The position numbers were made by a program, and so were the translations under genes. This document shows positions 1 to 5,532 of a stretch of 9,983 nt of DNA, piece by piece. Within the stretch, counting starts at the first letter, position 1, and each line of letters starts with the position of its first letter. The notes beneath the pieces were generated by a model that was not told where the DNA came from, made no database searches, and saw only the letters and a list, made by a program, of their open reading frames with translations. The stretch is from Nitrospirota bacterium (GTDB lineage Bacteria; Nitrospirota; UBA9217): positions 1 through 9,983 of the forward strand of contig JAJYKN010000013.1 in the NCBI GenBank assembly GCA_021788515.1, read 5' to 3'.

Positions 1-255
1 ATGTTCGAGGAGATGAAGCTGCGCATCGTCGAGTCGACTGTCGAGAACCTGTTCCGCATCAAGGCCGCGGCCAAAGAGCAGGGAGAAGCGATCGAGCGGA
101 AACAGCGCCGCCAGATCGCGAACCTGAGCTTCGCGGGCGCAGGAGACGCAGCTGCGGCCAAGCCCGCCCCGCTCCACGCCGCCCAAAAAGTCGGGCGCAA
201 TGACCTCTGCCCCTGCGGAAGCGGATTGAAATACAAGAAGTGCCACGGGAAATAA
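1..255 (+). CDS. secA: SecA preprotein translocase ATPase, C-terminal end (5' partial)
   Basis: This is the last 84 codons of SecA, the ATPase that drives unfolded preproteins through SecYEG. The opening stretch [20 protein letters not shown] matches the helical scaffold/wing region near the end of SecA, so the ATG at position 1 is an internal methionine and the gene begins before the window. A low-complexity Ala-rich linker (about residues 45-62) leads to the C-terminal SEC-C zinc motif: C70-P-C72-G-S-G, then C81-H82 three residues from the end. In SecA this motif binds zinc and contacts SecB and phospholipid. Presence of the zinc tail suggests a SecB-type or ribosome-linked targeting mode. 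The frame ends with TAA at 253-255, followed at once by a terminator, so secA is the last gene of its transcript. Identification is from motif and local similarity. Confidence 0.95.
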   Translation: MFEEMKLRIVESTVENLFRIKAAAKEQGEAIERKQRRQIANLSFAGAGDAAAAKPAPLHAAQKVGRNDLCPCGSGLKYKKCHGK

Positions 256-280
256 AATAATATATATTATTGCTGTTTTG

Positions 281-310
281 GGCGGCCCCGAAAGTGCGGG
301 GCCGCCTTTT
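281..310 (+). terminator. Rho-independent terminator of secA
   Basis: A perfect 10-bp GC-rich stem (GGCGGCCCCG at 281-290 with CGGGGCCGCC at 297-306), a 6-base loop AAAGTG and a TTTT tail. It starts 25 bases after the secA stop codon and should end that transcript. Confidence 0.9.
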
Positions 311-537
311 CTGTCCTTACCTTGTATGGAACGCTGATTCAAGCGAAAAGTTTTCGCCCTCTTCGGAAAATCTGCCAGTCATTCCAGCTGAATCTTTTCA
401 AAGTGAATTGATTCGCCGGATAATCACACATATCTGCTGGCATCATGCATTTTTATGGTTCAGTTTTTGGATGACAGGCACTTTCTGGAGTTGTTGTTTT
501 GGCAGCGATAATATTTATGCATGTTACGGCTGACAAC
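311..537. other. AT-rich spacer without a recognisable gene
   Basis: This stretch lies between the secA terminator and the stop of the minus-strand orphan gene. An open frame at 270-533 (plus) starts inside the terminator hairpin, has no ribosome binding site and an odd Trp/Cys-rich composition, so I do not accept it. I see no RNA gene, no clear promoter and no hairpin with a T-run that would end the minus-strand gene. Base composition is visibly more AT-rich than secA, as in the neighbouring orphan gene. Confidence 0.5.
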
Positions 538-900
538 TTACGACAATACATTCCCAAGTTTGGTTCGAGTTTCATGAATATAGTTCCGCATGTCCGAAAC
601 CATGCTATGAATCGTGAGGGAAGAGACTTTTGTTCCATAGGAGATTTGAAGTAATCGCAATATCTTGCGAATCTCAATAAGGCAATCCTTGATAATTTTT
701 TTCTCTTTCCTTGTAAAACTTTTCAAGTCTTTCGATAAAAACTCGTTAATACTGTCCTTCAATTCAAAAATGAACGCCCCGCAATTTAATGAATTTTCCC
801 ATTCAGTTGATTTCATCTTACAAATGTGCTGTACGTCAGCCTCAAGCTTTATCAGAAAACGATATGATGCAGCTTTTTGGGTTAAGTTATTAATGGCCAT
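538..900 (-). CDS. Hypothetical protein, 120 aa, orphan
   Basis: I do not recognise this protein. It is probably a real gene: the ATG at 900 is preceded by a good ribosome binding site (AGGAGA on the minus strand, positions 909-914, 8 bases of spacing) and by a strong sigma-70-like promoter with its -10 about 40 bases upstream. The product is predicted cytoplasmic, Lys- and Ile-rich and likely mostly helical, with charged stretches such as KSFTRKEKKIIKDCLIEIRK near the middle. It has no signal peptide, no membrane segment and no evident catalytic motif; its two cysteines, at about residues 27 and 40, plus one in the central helix, do not form a zinc pattern. The gene is much more AT-rich than secA or the kinase, which suggests horizontal acquisition. 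No operon partner is visible. Confidence 0.6.
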   Translation of the reverse strand: MAINNLTQKAASYRFLIKLEADVQHICKMKSTEWENSLNCGAFIFELKDSINEFLSKDLKSFTRKEKKIIKDCLIEIRKILRLLQISYGTKVSSLTIHSMVSDMRNYIHETRTKLGNVLS

Positions 901-937
901 GCGCGTTGTCTCCTATAGGGGAATTCTAGTGTTGGAG

Positions 938-965
938 ATTACAGCATTACGTCAAATAATGTCAA
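938..965 (-). promoter_or_regulatory. Sigma-70-type promoter for the orphan gene
   Basis: On the minus strand a perfect -35 TTGACA (960-965) is followed after 16 bases by TGTAAT (938-943), five of six matches to TATAAT. Predicted start of transcription is near 931, giving a leader of about 30 bases before the ATG at 900. Confidence 0.65.
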
Positions 966-1081
966 TATAATTGGGATGCTCCCCCAGCACAACGTTCTCG
1001 GTCTTTTAAACAGTAACCACTTCTTTTCGTATCTTATCCCCAGAGTACGTCTTGTTATATAATATTCTCAGCCCTACCCTT

Positions 1082-1110
1082 AAAATACCCTTACCGGGGT
1101 ATTTTCTTTT
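1082..1110. terminator. Hairpin terminator, probably usable in both directions
   Basis: A perfect 9-bp inverted repeat (AAAATACCC at 1082-1090 and GGGTATTTT at 1097-1105) with a 6-base loop. On the plus strand it is followed by CTTTT; on the minus strand the end of the stem itself supplies TTTT. It lies 150 bases beyond the end of the minus-strand kinase gene and separates it from the orphan gene. Confidence 0.6.
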
Positions 1111-1173
1111 AGTGCCCCCCTTGATAGCATTGATTCCAGGCACAGGTCTAGCAAAATAGTAGGTGAAGCTGCC

Positions 1174-1192
1174 AAAATCCACCGCGGGTGGA
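1174..1192 (-). terminator. Candidate terminator of the FGGY kinase gene
   Basis: Read on the minus strand, TCCACC, loop CGC and GGTGGA form a 6-bp stem directly followed by TTTT. It begins 67 bases after the kinase stop codon. The stem is short, so it may act together with the hairpin at 1082-1110. Confidence 0.5.
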
Positions 1193-1259
1193 AATACTCA
1201 TTTACTGGTTGAAGTATAGACTGCCTCGCAATTCCGTTTTTCGCCAGGTTTAAAAGCCA

Positions 1260-2714
1260 TCACACTTTATCCAAATTTTTCGTCATCCGGTGCAGTTCCT
1301 TCCACTTTTTGTACCTTCTTTCAAGCCCCGGGTTCGTTTCGCCGTTCGCCAGCTCTCCCTGCGCTGTTATTCTCCTGATGTCATCTGGCTTCCACGCTCC
1401 GTGCTGCATACCGGCGAGATATGCCGCACCCAGGGCGGATGCCTCCCCCCGTGCGCTGACGCGTATGTTTGTCTTGAGGATATCGGCCTGGATCTGGCTG
1501 AGATAGGTGAGGGAGGACAGCCCTCCTGCCAGTATGAAGTTCCTTGATTCGATGCCGTTCTTTCGCACCTCTTCCTCTATGTCCTTAATGAAGAAAACGA
1601 CGCCTTCTACAACGGCGCGCACCATGTCTGCCGAAGTGCTCTCCGGGCCCAGACCGTGGAACGAGCTTGAGATGTTTGCTTCCCAGTGCGGGGCGCCGGT
1701 ACCGTTCAGGCCGATGAAGGCCACGGTATCGGTCGAGGCCTTCCAGCAGAGATCATCCACCTCCTCGTATTCCTTGAAAAGACCGAGGTTCGTTCGCGCC
1801 CATTCCAGGGCGTCCCCAACAGCGTTTACGCTTCCTTCGAGCAGATAATACACTTCTCTCCCGTTCGAGTAATGTACTGACGCCATAAGGCCTTCAGCGG
1901 GCGCGAGCTGAACGCCGGTGTTCACCATCAAGAACCCTCCTGTCCCGAGGTTGATTCCCGCATCCCCTTTTTCGAACACGCCGAGCCCAAGCATGGCAGC
2001 CTGCTGGTCGCCAAGAGAGGCGAGGAGGGGAATATTTCCCGCCTGGGTATGAGTTTTTCCGAAGAAGTGTTCTGAGGGGACGATCTTCGGAAGCCCAATG
2101 CCGGTCAAGCCGAAAGGCTCGAGCAACTCCTCGTCCCAGGCAAGCGTCCTGATGTTCATGAGCTGGGTGCGGGCGGCATGGGTGTGATCGATCACGTCTT
2201 CGGCATTTTTGGTAAGCTGCCGGACGAGGAAGCTGCTGAGAGTTCCAAATATCGCATCCGGCTGCCTCGCAGCCGCGATGTTGTCCCTGATCCAGCGCAG
2301 CTTCGAAGCGGAATAGTAAGGCGTGAGCGGAAGGCCGGACAACCGGTGGATCACGGGACCCTGGTCCTTGATGCTCTCGATGAGTTCGTTGCCCCGAATA
2401 TCGCGCCAGCTGATGACCGGTGTAAGCGCGGTCCCGGTTGATGCTTTCCAGGCGAGGCAGGAGGAGCGCTGGCAGGAGAGCCCGATGCCCAGGATCGGTA
2501 TGCCGGGGCCCTGGACTGATTGGACGGATTCGTTCAGCGCATCAAAAACTGAATGGAGGATTTCTTCCGCGTCCTGTTCGATACGAATGCTGTCCCGGAG
2601 CGGCGTCGGCAGGTCCTTGCGGGTATGGAAGAGCACCTGTCCCTCCAGGCTCACGACTACGGCCTTGGTCGCGCTGCTTCCCTGATCGATGCCGATGAAG
2701 CAACCTGTTGGCAT
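1260..2714 (-). CDS. FGGY-family carbohydrate kinase, glycerol-kinase-like
   Basis: A 484-residue cytoplasmic sugar or polyol kinase that transfers phosphate from ATP to a carbohydrate hydroxyl. It shows the full two-domain FGGY layout at normal length: IGIDQGSSATKA (residues 7-18, first phosphate loop), the QR pair at 82-83, PYYSASKLRW at 132-141, GDQQAA with probable catalytic base Asp236, LGTGG at 256-260, and the C-terminal AGGLS at 397-401 with GEASALGAAYLAG at 423-435. Similarity is closest to glycerol kinase (GDQQAA, LGTGG, NTG). However, the Arg-Glu pair that contacts glycerol in E. coli GlpK is Arg83-Ser84 here, so the substrate is uncertain and I give no symbol. I chose ATG at 2714 over a TTG 18 bases upstream because GGAGG (2720-2724) sits 5 bases before this ATG and would be inside the longer frame. 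It is transcribed alone and divergently from the amidohydrolase. Confidence 0.88.
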   Translation of the reverse strand: MPTGCFIGIDQGSSATKAVVVSLEGQVLFHTRKDLPTPLRDSIRIEQDAEEILHSVFDALNESVQSVQGPGIPILGIGLSCQRSSCLAWKASTGTALTPVISWRDIRGNELIESIKDQGPVIHRLSGLPLTPYYSASKLRWIRDNIAAARQPDAIFGTLSSFLVRQLTKNAEDVIDHTHAARTQLMNIRTLAWDEELLEPFGLTGIGLPKIVPSEHFFGKTHTQAGNIPLLASLGDQQAAMLGLGVFEKGDAGINLGTGGFLMVNTGVQLAPAEGLMASVHYSNGREVYYLLEGSVNAVGDALEWARTNLGLFKEYEEVDDLCWKASTDTVAFIGLNGTGAPHWEANISSSFHGLGPESTSADMVRAVVEGVVFFIKDIEEEVRKNGIESRNFILAGGLSSLTYLSQIQADILKTNIRVSARGEASALGAAYLAGMQHGAWKPDDIRRITAQGELANGETNPGLERRYKKWKELHRMTKNLDKV

Positions 2715-2753
2715 AAGGACCTCCGAAAACAAGTACTTCTGCTGCTGTTTCTC

Positions 2754-2782
2754 AGTGTAGCTGCTTCCGACCCTGCCGTCAA
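2754..2782 (-). promoter_or_regulatory. Sigma-70-type promoter for the FGGY kinase
   Basis: On the minus strand, TTGACG (2777-2782) and TACACT (2754-2759) are separated by 17 bases. This predicts a transcript start near 2747 and a leader of about 33 bases to the ATG at 2714. Confidence 0.5.
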
Positions 2783-2802
2783 CTTCCAGCGCGAGATTAC
2801 AT

Positions 2803-2831
2803 TTTACATTTTATTCTAAACCCGATATAAT
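2803..2831 (+). promoter_or_regulatory. Sigma-70-type promoter reading toward the amidohydrolase
   Basis: TTTACA (2803-2808), a 17-base spacer and a perfect TATAAT (2826-2831) point toward the amidohydrolase gene. The predicted start near 2838 gives a leader of about 140 bases that includes both REP-type repeats. Confidence 0.6.
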
Positions 2832-2874
2832 TACGACCATCTTCCTCTGTTGGGTTGCTTAAAACAAGTCTGTT

Positions 2875-2958
2875 CTCCCTTCGACAAGCTCAGGGCGAAC
2901 GGAGGTAATAAAAAATGATTGCATTAATCCGTTCGTGGTGAGCATGTCGAACCACGGG
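2875..2958. repeat. Inverted pair of REP-type repeats (REPIN-like)
   Basis: Two copies of one element lie in opposite orientation. The copy at 2875-2904 (minus sense) and the copy at 2929-2958 (plus sense) share the frame CCGTTCG-nnn-TGAGC-n-TGTCGAA-nnn. The variable triplets are CCC with GGG in the first copy and TGG with CCA in the second, so each copy keeps its own complementary stem. The type with core TTCGACAAGCTCAGG is, from general knowledge, a widespread dispersed intergenic repeat of bacterial genomes. It sits in the leader of the amidohydrolase. Confidence 0.75.
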
Positions 2959-2981
2959 AAAGACTTTTTAGTTCTAATAAC

Positions 2982-3788
2982 ATGCGAATAGCCGGTATAC
3001 AGATAAGCGCGGGGAAAGACCTGGAGCGGAATGTCCAGCGCGCCATCGAGATGGCCCACGTGGCGATTGGAAAAGACGCCACGATCATCTGCTATCCCGA
3101 GCTCTTCCTCACTCCCTGGTTTCCCCGGCGCGAAGAGGCCTCGCTTCAGTCCTGGGCGCTGGACGCTTCGAGCGAAACCCTGGGGCAATTCCGAAAACTC
3201 TCCGAGAGCTCCAAAACCGTGCTCGTGGTTCCCTTCTTTGAATCTGCACAGGATAAATATTACAACAGCACGGCAATTTTCGACTCCGGGCTGCTCATCG
3301 GCACCTACCGCAAGATGCACGTGCCGAACCTTCCGCTCTACCGGGAACAATTCTATTTTTCGTCCGGCGATCTGGGATTCCCGGTATTTGAAACATCGCA
3401 GGGCAGGATCGGCGTGCAAATCTGCTGGGACAACCTCTTTCCCGAGGGTGCGCGCATTCTGGCGCTCAAAGGCGCTGAGATCATTTTCTCGCCGAACGCC
3501 GCTTCGCTCAACTCGCACAGTCTCTGGGAACGCGCGATCACGACGAACGCTTTTGCGAACAACCTTTTCATCTTCAGGGTAAACCGTGTGGGCCAGGAAG
3601 AAGGCATCTCTTTCTACGGCAGGAGCTTCTGCGCCGATCCCTGGGGCGAAATGGCCTCGGACCTGGCCGGCGGCAAAGAAGCGATCGTCATCGCCGATAT
3701 CGACCTTGCGGAACGCGCTGCCGCTGCCGAGACCTGGGGATTTTTGAAACACCGCAGGCCGGGGCAGTATGGAAGTCTGGTGGAATAG
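2982..3788 (+). CDS. Nitrilase-superfamily carbon-nitrogen hydrolase (N-carbamoylputrescine amidase-like)
   Basis: A 268-residue cytoplasmic amidohydrolase with the complete Glu-Lys-Cys triad of the nitrilase superfamily: Glu40 in CYPELF, Lys111 in TYRKMHVP and Cys148 in GVQICWDNLFPE. Length is normal for the branch. The run YRKMHVP, FYFSSGD, GRIGVQICWD, FPEGAR, GAEIIFSPNAA resembles N-carbamoylputrescine amidase, which releases ammonia and CO2 from N-carbamoylputrescine in polyamine synthesis, but related amidases share these motifs, so the substrate is not proven. No agmatine deiminase gene, the usual partner, is in view. ATG 2982 is the best start because the family begins directly with a beta strand like MRIAGIQIS, yet there is no clear ribosome binding site before it. 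The gene is alone on its strand and converges with the PilZ-like gene. Confidence 0.85.
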   Translation: MRIAGIQISAGKDLERNVQRAIEMAHVAIGKDATIICYPELFLTPWFPRREEASLQSWALDASSETLGQFRKLSESSKTVLVVPFFESAQDKYYNSTAIFDSGLLIGTYRKMHVPNLPLYREQFYFSSGDLGFPVFETSQGRIGVQICWDNLFPEGARILALKGAEIIFSPNAASLNSHSLWERAITTNAFANNLFIFRVNRVGQEEGISFYGRSFCADPWGEMASDLAGGKEAIVIADIDLAERAAAAETWGFLKHRRPGQYGSLVE

Positions 3789-3886
3789 CTTTGTTGCTGC
3801 TGAAAAGGCGGCAGGCTATTTGTTCGACGGGTCGCAGCAATCGAGGTACGGGGTAGTGAAACCGCTGCTTTTTGGGAGCATCAACA

Positions 3887-4279
3887 TCAATCTTTACTTC
3901 GCGTCATGGCTTCGATCAAAGGAGCAATGATCTCCAAAGGGTTCCGGTAAGGCTGGTGGCCGGATCGTACGATTCCTTCCTGAACAAGATGTTCTTCGTC
4001 GCTGGTGAGCGGCACGAACCGTATGCCCGCCCGGTATTTTTCGTCGAACTTTCTGCACCATATCAGGGCTCCGCCCTTGTGTCCTCTCACCCGGTCATTG
4101 AACCAGACAAAGCCGGGGTCCATTCGTTGCTCAGATTCAACTCCCACACCATTCTTGCTCATGTCAATGAGACGCACCGTGTGATCAACCCAGGTAAGGT
4201 GCTCGTAGGTGATGACCCCGAGGGAATAGGCCTCTTCTGTGCCAATGGAGTGACGCAGTGCTTCTCTGCCTTTGTCCAT
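3887..4279 (-). CDS. PilZ-like domain protein
   Basis: A 130-residue cytoplasmic protein that looks like a single PilZ domain, the family that binds cyclic di-GMP and controls motility, polysaccharide or surface behaviour. Visible signature parts are an RxxxR motif (Arg5 to Arg9), DMSKNG at 39-44 matching the D/NxSxxG motif, and KYRAGIRFVPL at 81-91, which fits the last beta strand of PilZ domains. The linker between the arginine motif and DxSxxG is about 30 residues, long but acceptable. The start ATG at 4279 has GAGGA seven bases upstream on the minus strand. A frame of similar length on the plus strand (3872-4318) has no ribosome binding site or family resemblance. A 16-base palindrome lies about 90 bases upstream of the start. 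Ligand binding is inferred from motifs only. Confidence 0.7.
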   Translation of the reverse strand: MDKGREALRHSIGTEEAYSLGVITYEHLTWVDHTVRLIDMSKNGVGVESEQRMDPGFVWFNDRVRGHKGGALIWCRKFDEKYRAGIRFVPLTSDEEHLVQEGIVRSGHQPYRNPLEIIAPLIEAMTRSKD

Positions 4280-4366
4280 GTCGATGTCCTCGTCTGTTGT
4301 ATGGCCGAGAGAGAATAAGTTTCGCGGTTGCTAATATTTACTATAGCGCTGAGTTTACATGAAGGG

Positions 4367-4382
4367 AAGTGAATATTCACTT
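4367..4382. promoter_or_regulatory. 16-base perfect palindrome, candidate operator
   Basis: AAGTGAATATTCACTT is a perfect dyad in the 341-base region between the PilZ-like gene and the membrane-protein pair. It lies about 90 bases upstream of the PilZ-like start and about 215 bases upstream of the predicted sigma-54 transcript start, so it could serve either as an operator or as an activator site. No T-run follows, so it is not a terminator. Apart from this and the sigma-54 site, the region shows AT-rich DNA (about 4460-4500) and a small dyad CTGAA-AA-TTCAG at 4542-4553. Confidence 0.45.
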
Positions 4383-4565
4383 TTTGTACTGCAATAATCT
4401 GCCGCATTCTGCCGCCCCCTGTTGTGTATTATGATCCTCCATCGACCCTCATGCTATCCATAATAAAACTTCGTTTCTTTGCATTCGTAATAAAATTAAT
4501 TTGCGCTTCTCAATTCTGCAAAACTTCCCGCCTCCTCTTTCCTGAAAATTCAGCATGTTATCTTT

Positions 4566-4581
4566 TGGCACGAGGGATGCA
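4566..4581 (+). promoter_or_regulatory. Sigma-54 (RpoN) type promoter
   Basis: TGGCACG (4566-4572), four bases, then ATGCA (4577-4581) match the sigma-54 consensus TGGCACG-N4-TTGCA at all but one position. The invariant GG (4567-4568) and GC (4579-4580) have the required 10-base separation. Predicted transcript start is near 4592, giving a 29-base leader that contains the ribosome binding site of the downstream gene. Transcription would need an enhancer-binding activator. Confidence 0.7.
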
Positions 4582-4620
4582 ATTACCCAGGCAAGACTGA
4601 GCGAAAAGGAGGACGCGAAA

Positions 4621-4935
4621 ATGAAAACCACAATGGCAAGACAGGGAGCTTACATGGGCGCGGGCGCGGGACTGGTTTTGTTCGGACTTTTCGGCCTTTT
4701 ACCCGGCAGCCTGCTCGGAGGCGCGGCAGGCATCAACATCGCCGGCATGCTCTACGGTCTTCCGCTTGAATCAGGGCTGTTGTCCCGGATGATCGTACTC
4801 GCGTCGATGCTCGTGGGAGTCGTTGTTTCCGGAACGGTGATCGTCACGGCATCATCCACTCTGGGATGGTTAGCCGGCAATGCAATGAGCACTGCCGTGC
4901 ATCACAATACTTTAGCTGCGGCTGAAAGGAGATAG
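4621..4935 (+). CDS. Small Gly-rich membrane protein A (104 aa)
   Basis: I do not recognise a named family. The protein is almost entirely two hydrophobic, glycine-rich segments (about residues 11-45 and 57-90), with MGAGAGLVLFGLFGLLPGSL in the first and VLASMLVGVVVSGTVIV in the second, and a short polar tail ending AAAERR. It is very likely an inner-membrane protein with two helices or hairpins and glycine-zipper packing. The true start is ATG 4621: AGGAGG at 4607-4612 lies 8 bases before it, whereas an in-frame ATG at 4555 lies upstream of the predicted transcript start. It is followed after 2 bases by a paralogous gene, so the two are translated from one message and probably work together. 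Expression is predicted to depend on sigma-54. Confidence 0.75.
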   Translation: MKTTMARQGAYMGAGAGLVLFGLFGLLPGSLLGGAAGINIAGMLYGLPLESGLLSRMIVLASMLVGVVVSGTVIVTASSTLGWLAGNAMSTAVHHNTLAAAERR

Positions 4936-4937
4936 TC

Positions 4938-5255
4938 ATGAAGAACGAAACAGTAAAAACAGGAATGAAGATCGGAGCAACAGTTGGGGGACTGGTCTTT
5001 GCGGTGTTCGGCATCATGCCGGGGTTCTACTTCGGATCCTATGGGACGTTGATCCTTCTCCAAAAGCTGATGGGGGGCGCGGTTGAACCCACCCTGTTCG
5101 TACGGGCAGCCGTGGTAATGGGAATCGTTGTGGGGATTTCCTGCGCAGCGGCGGTGAGCCTCGTGGTCGGCGGGCTCCTGGGCACGGCAGCGGGTTATAT
5201 CGTATCAGCGCCTGCGGCCATGCGTAAGCAGCACGCCGCAATGGAAAAAGCATGA
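4938..5255 (+). CDS. Small Gly-rich membrane protein B (105 aa), paralog of A
   Basis: A second protein of the same size and plan as its upstream neighbour. Both share G-x-x-x-GA...GLV, then F-G-[LI]-[LM]-PG, a GG/GS turn and a second hydrophobic block after a conserved arginine (about residues 56-85 here). These similarities in the same order point to a tandem duplication that has diverged strongly. The ATG at 4938 is preceded by AGGAG (4927-4931) with 6 bases of spacing and lies 2 bases after the upstream stop, typical of translational coupling. The tail (MRKQHAAMEKA) is polar and cytoplasm-like. Function unknown; a role as paired subunits of a small membrane complex is inference. Its stop codon is TGA, which shows that TGA terminates normally in this genome. 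Confidence 0.75.
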   Translation: MKNETVKTGMKIGATVGGLVFAVFGIMPGFYFGSYGTLILLQKLMGGAVEPTLFVRAAVVMGIVVGISCAAAVSLVVGGLLGTAAGYIVSAPAAMRKQHAAMEKA

Positions 5256-5290
5256 GCAAACCGCGGATTGCGGGTTGCGGGAATAAAACA

Positions 5291-5330
5291 CAGGGACAGC
5301 CTTTCGAGGCTGCCCCTGTTTGTGTTGGTC
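5291..5330 (+). terminator. First terminator of the membrane-protein pair
   Basis: CAGGGACAGCC (5291-5301), loop TTTCGA, and GGCTGCCCCTG (5308-5318) form an 11-position stem with one A-C mismatch, followed by the T-rich TTTGTGTT. It lies 35 bases after the stop of membrane protein B. Confidence 0.75.
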
Positions 5331-5332
5331 CA

Positions 5333-5368
5333 TTCTTTTTCCCGTATAACGGGGAAGAGGATTTTTTT
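5333..5368 (+). terminator. Second, tandem terminator
   Basis: A long stem folds around the 3-base loop ATA (5346-5348): left arm 5333-5345, right arm 5349-5361, with 10 Watson-Crick and 3 G-U pairs and the strong core CCCGT/ACGGG. It is followed directly by seven T residues (5362-5368). With the hairpin just before it, it insulates the barrel operon from the upstream genes. Confidence 0.75.
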
Positions 5369-5394
5369 GTCTTTATTATTGCGTAAATTAGAAA
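5367..5394 (+). promoter_or_regulatory. Weak candidate promoter for the barrel-receiver-cytochrome operon
   Basis: TTGTCT (5367-5372) and TAGAAA (5389-5394) are separated by 16 bases, four of six matches each. The double terminator upstream requires that the operon promoter lie between about 5365 and 5530, and this is the best sigma-70-like pair I see there. The match is weak, and the operon may use another sigma factor or an activator. Confidence 0.25.
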
Positions 5395-5532
5395 CTATGC
5401 AAGGATAGCCGGCTGATTCTTTTCAGCAAGCGTTTCATGGCAGTTGAGCTTGCCGCCATTTTCCCGGGAAAGGAGGAAGCGTTTGAAAGCCGTTCACGTT
5501 CCTACGAGCATCTAAATTACGAGGAGGAGGAA

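Noticed and set aside
270..533. 87-codon plus-strand frame after secA
   Set aside because: Its start lies just before the secA terminator hairpin, which it translates through; no ribosome binding site; improbable Trp/Cys-rich tail.
2859..3752. 297-codon open frame on the minus strand, longer than the amidohydrolase it overlaps
   Set aside because: It is antisense to a gene with a complete catalytic triad, has no family resemblance or ribosome binding site, and is rich in Arg/Gly/Glu as expected for a shadow of GC-rich coding DNA.
3794..3873. Possible terminator between the convergent amidohydrolase and PilZ-like genes (TTGCTGC/GCAGCAA and GCAGC/GCTGC-TTTTT)
   Set aside because: Stems are only 5-7 bp with loops of 25-33 bases; too weak to call.
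3872..4318. 148-codon plus-strand frame opposite the PilZ-like gene
   Set aside because: No ribosome binding site, no family resemblance, and the minus frame shows PilZ-type motifs and a good start.
5438..5453. Sigma-54-like sequence TGGCAGTTGAGCTTGC upstream of the barrel gene
   Set aside because: GG and GC are separated by 11 bases, not 10, and sigma-54 spacing is strict.
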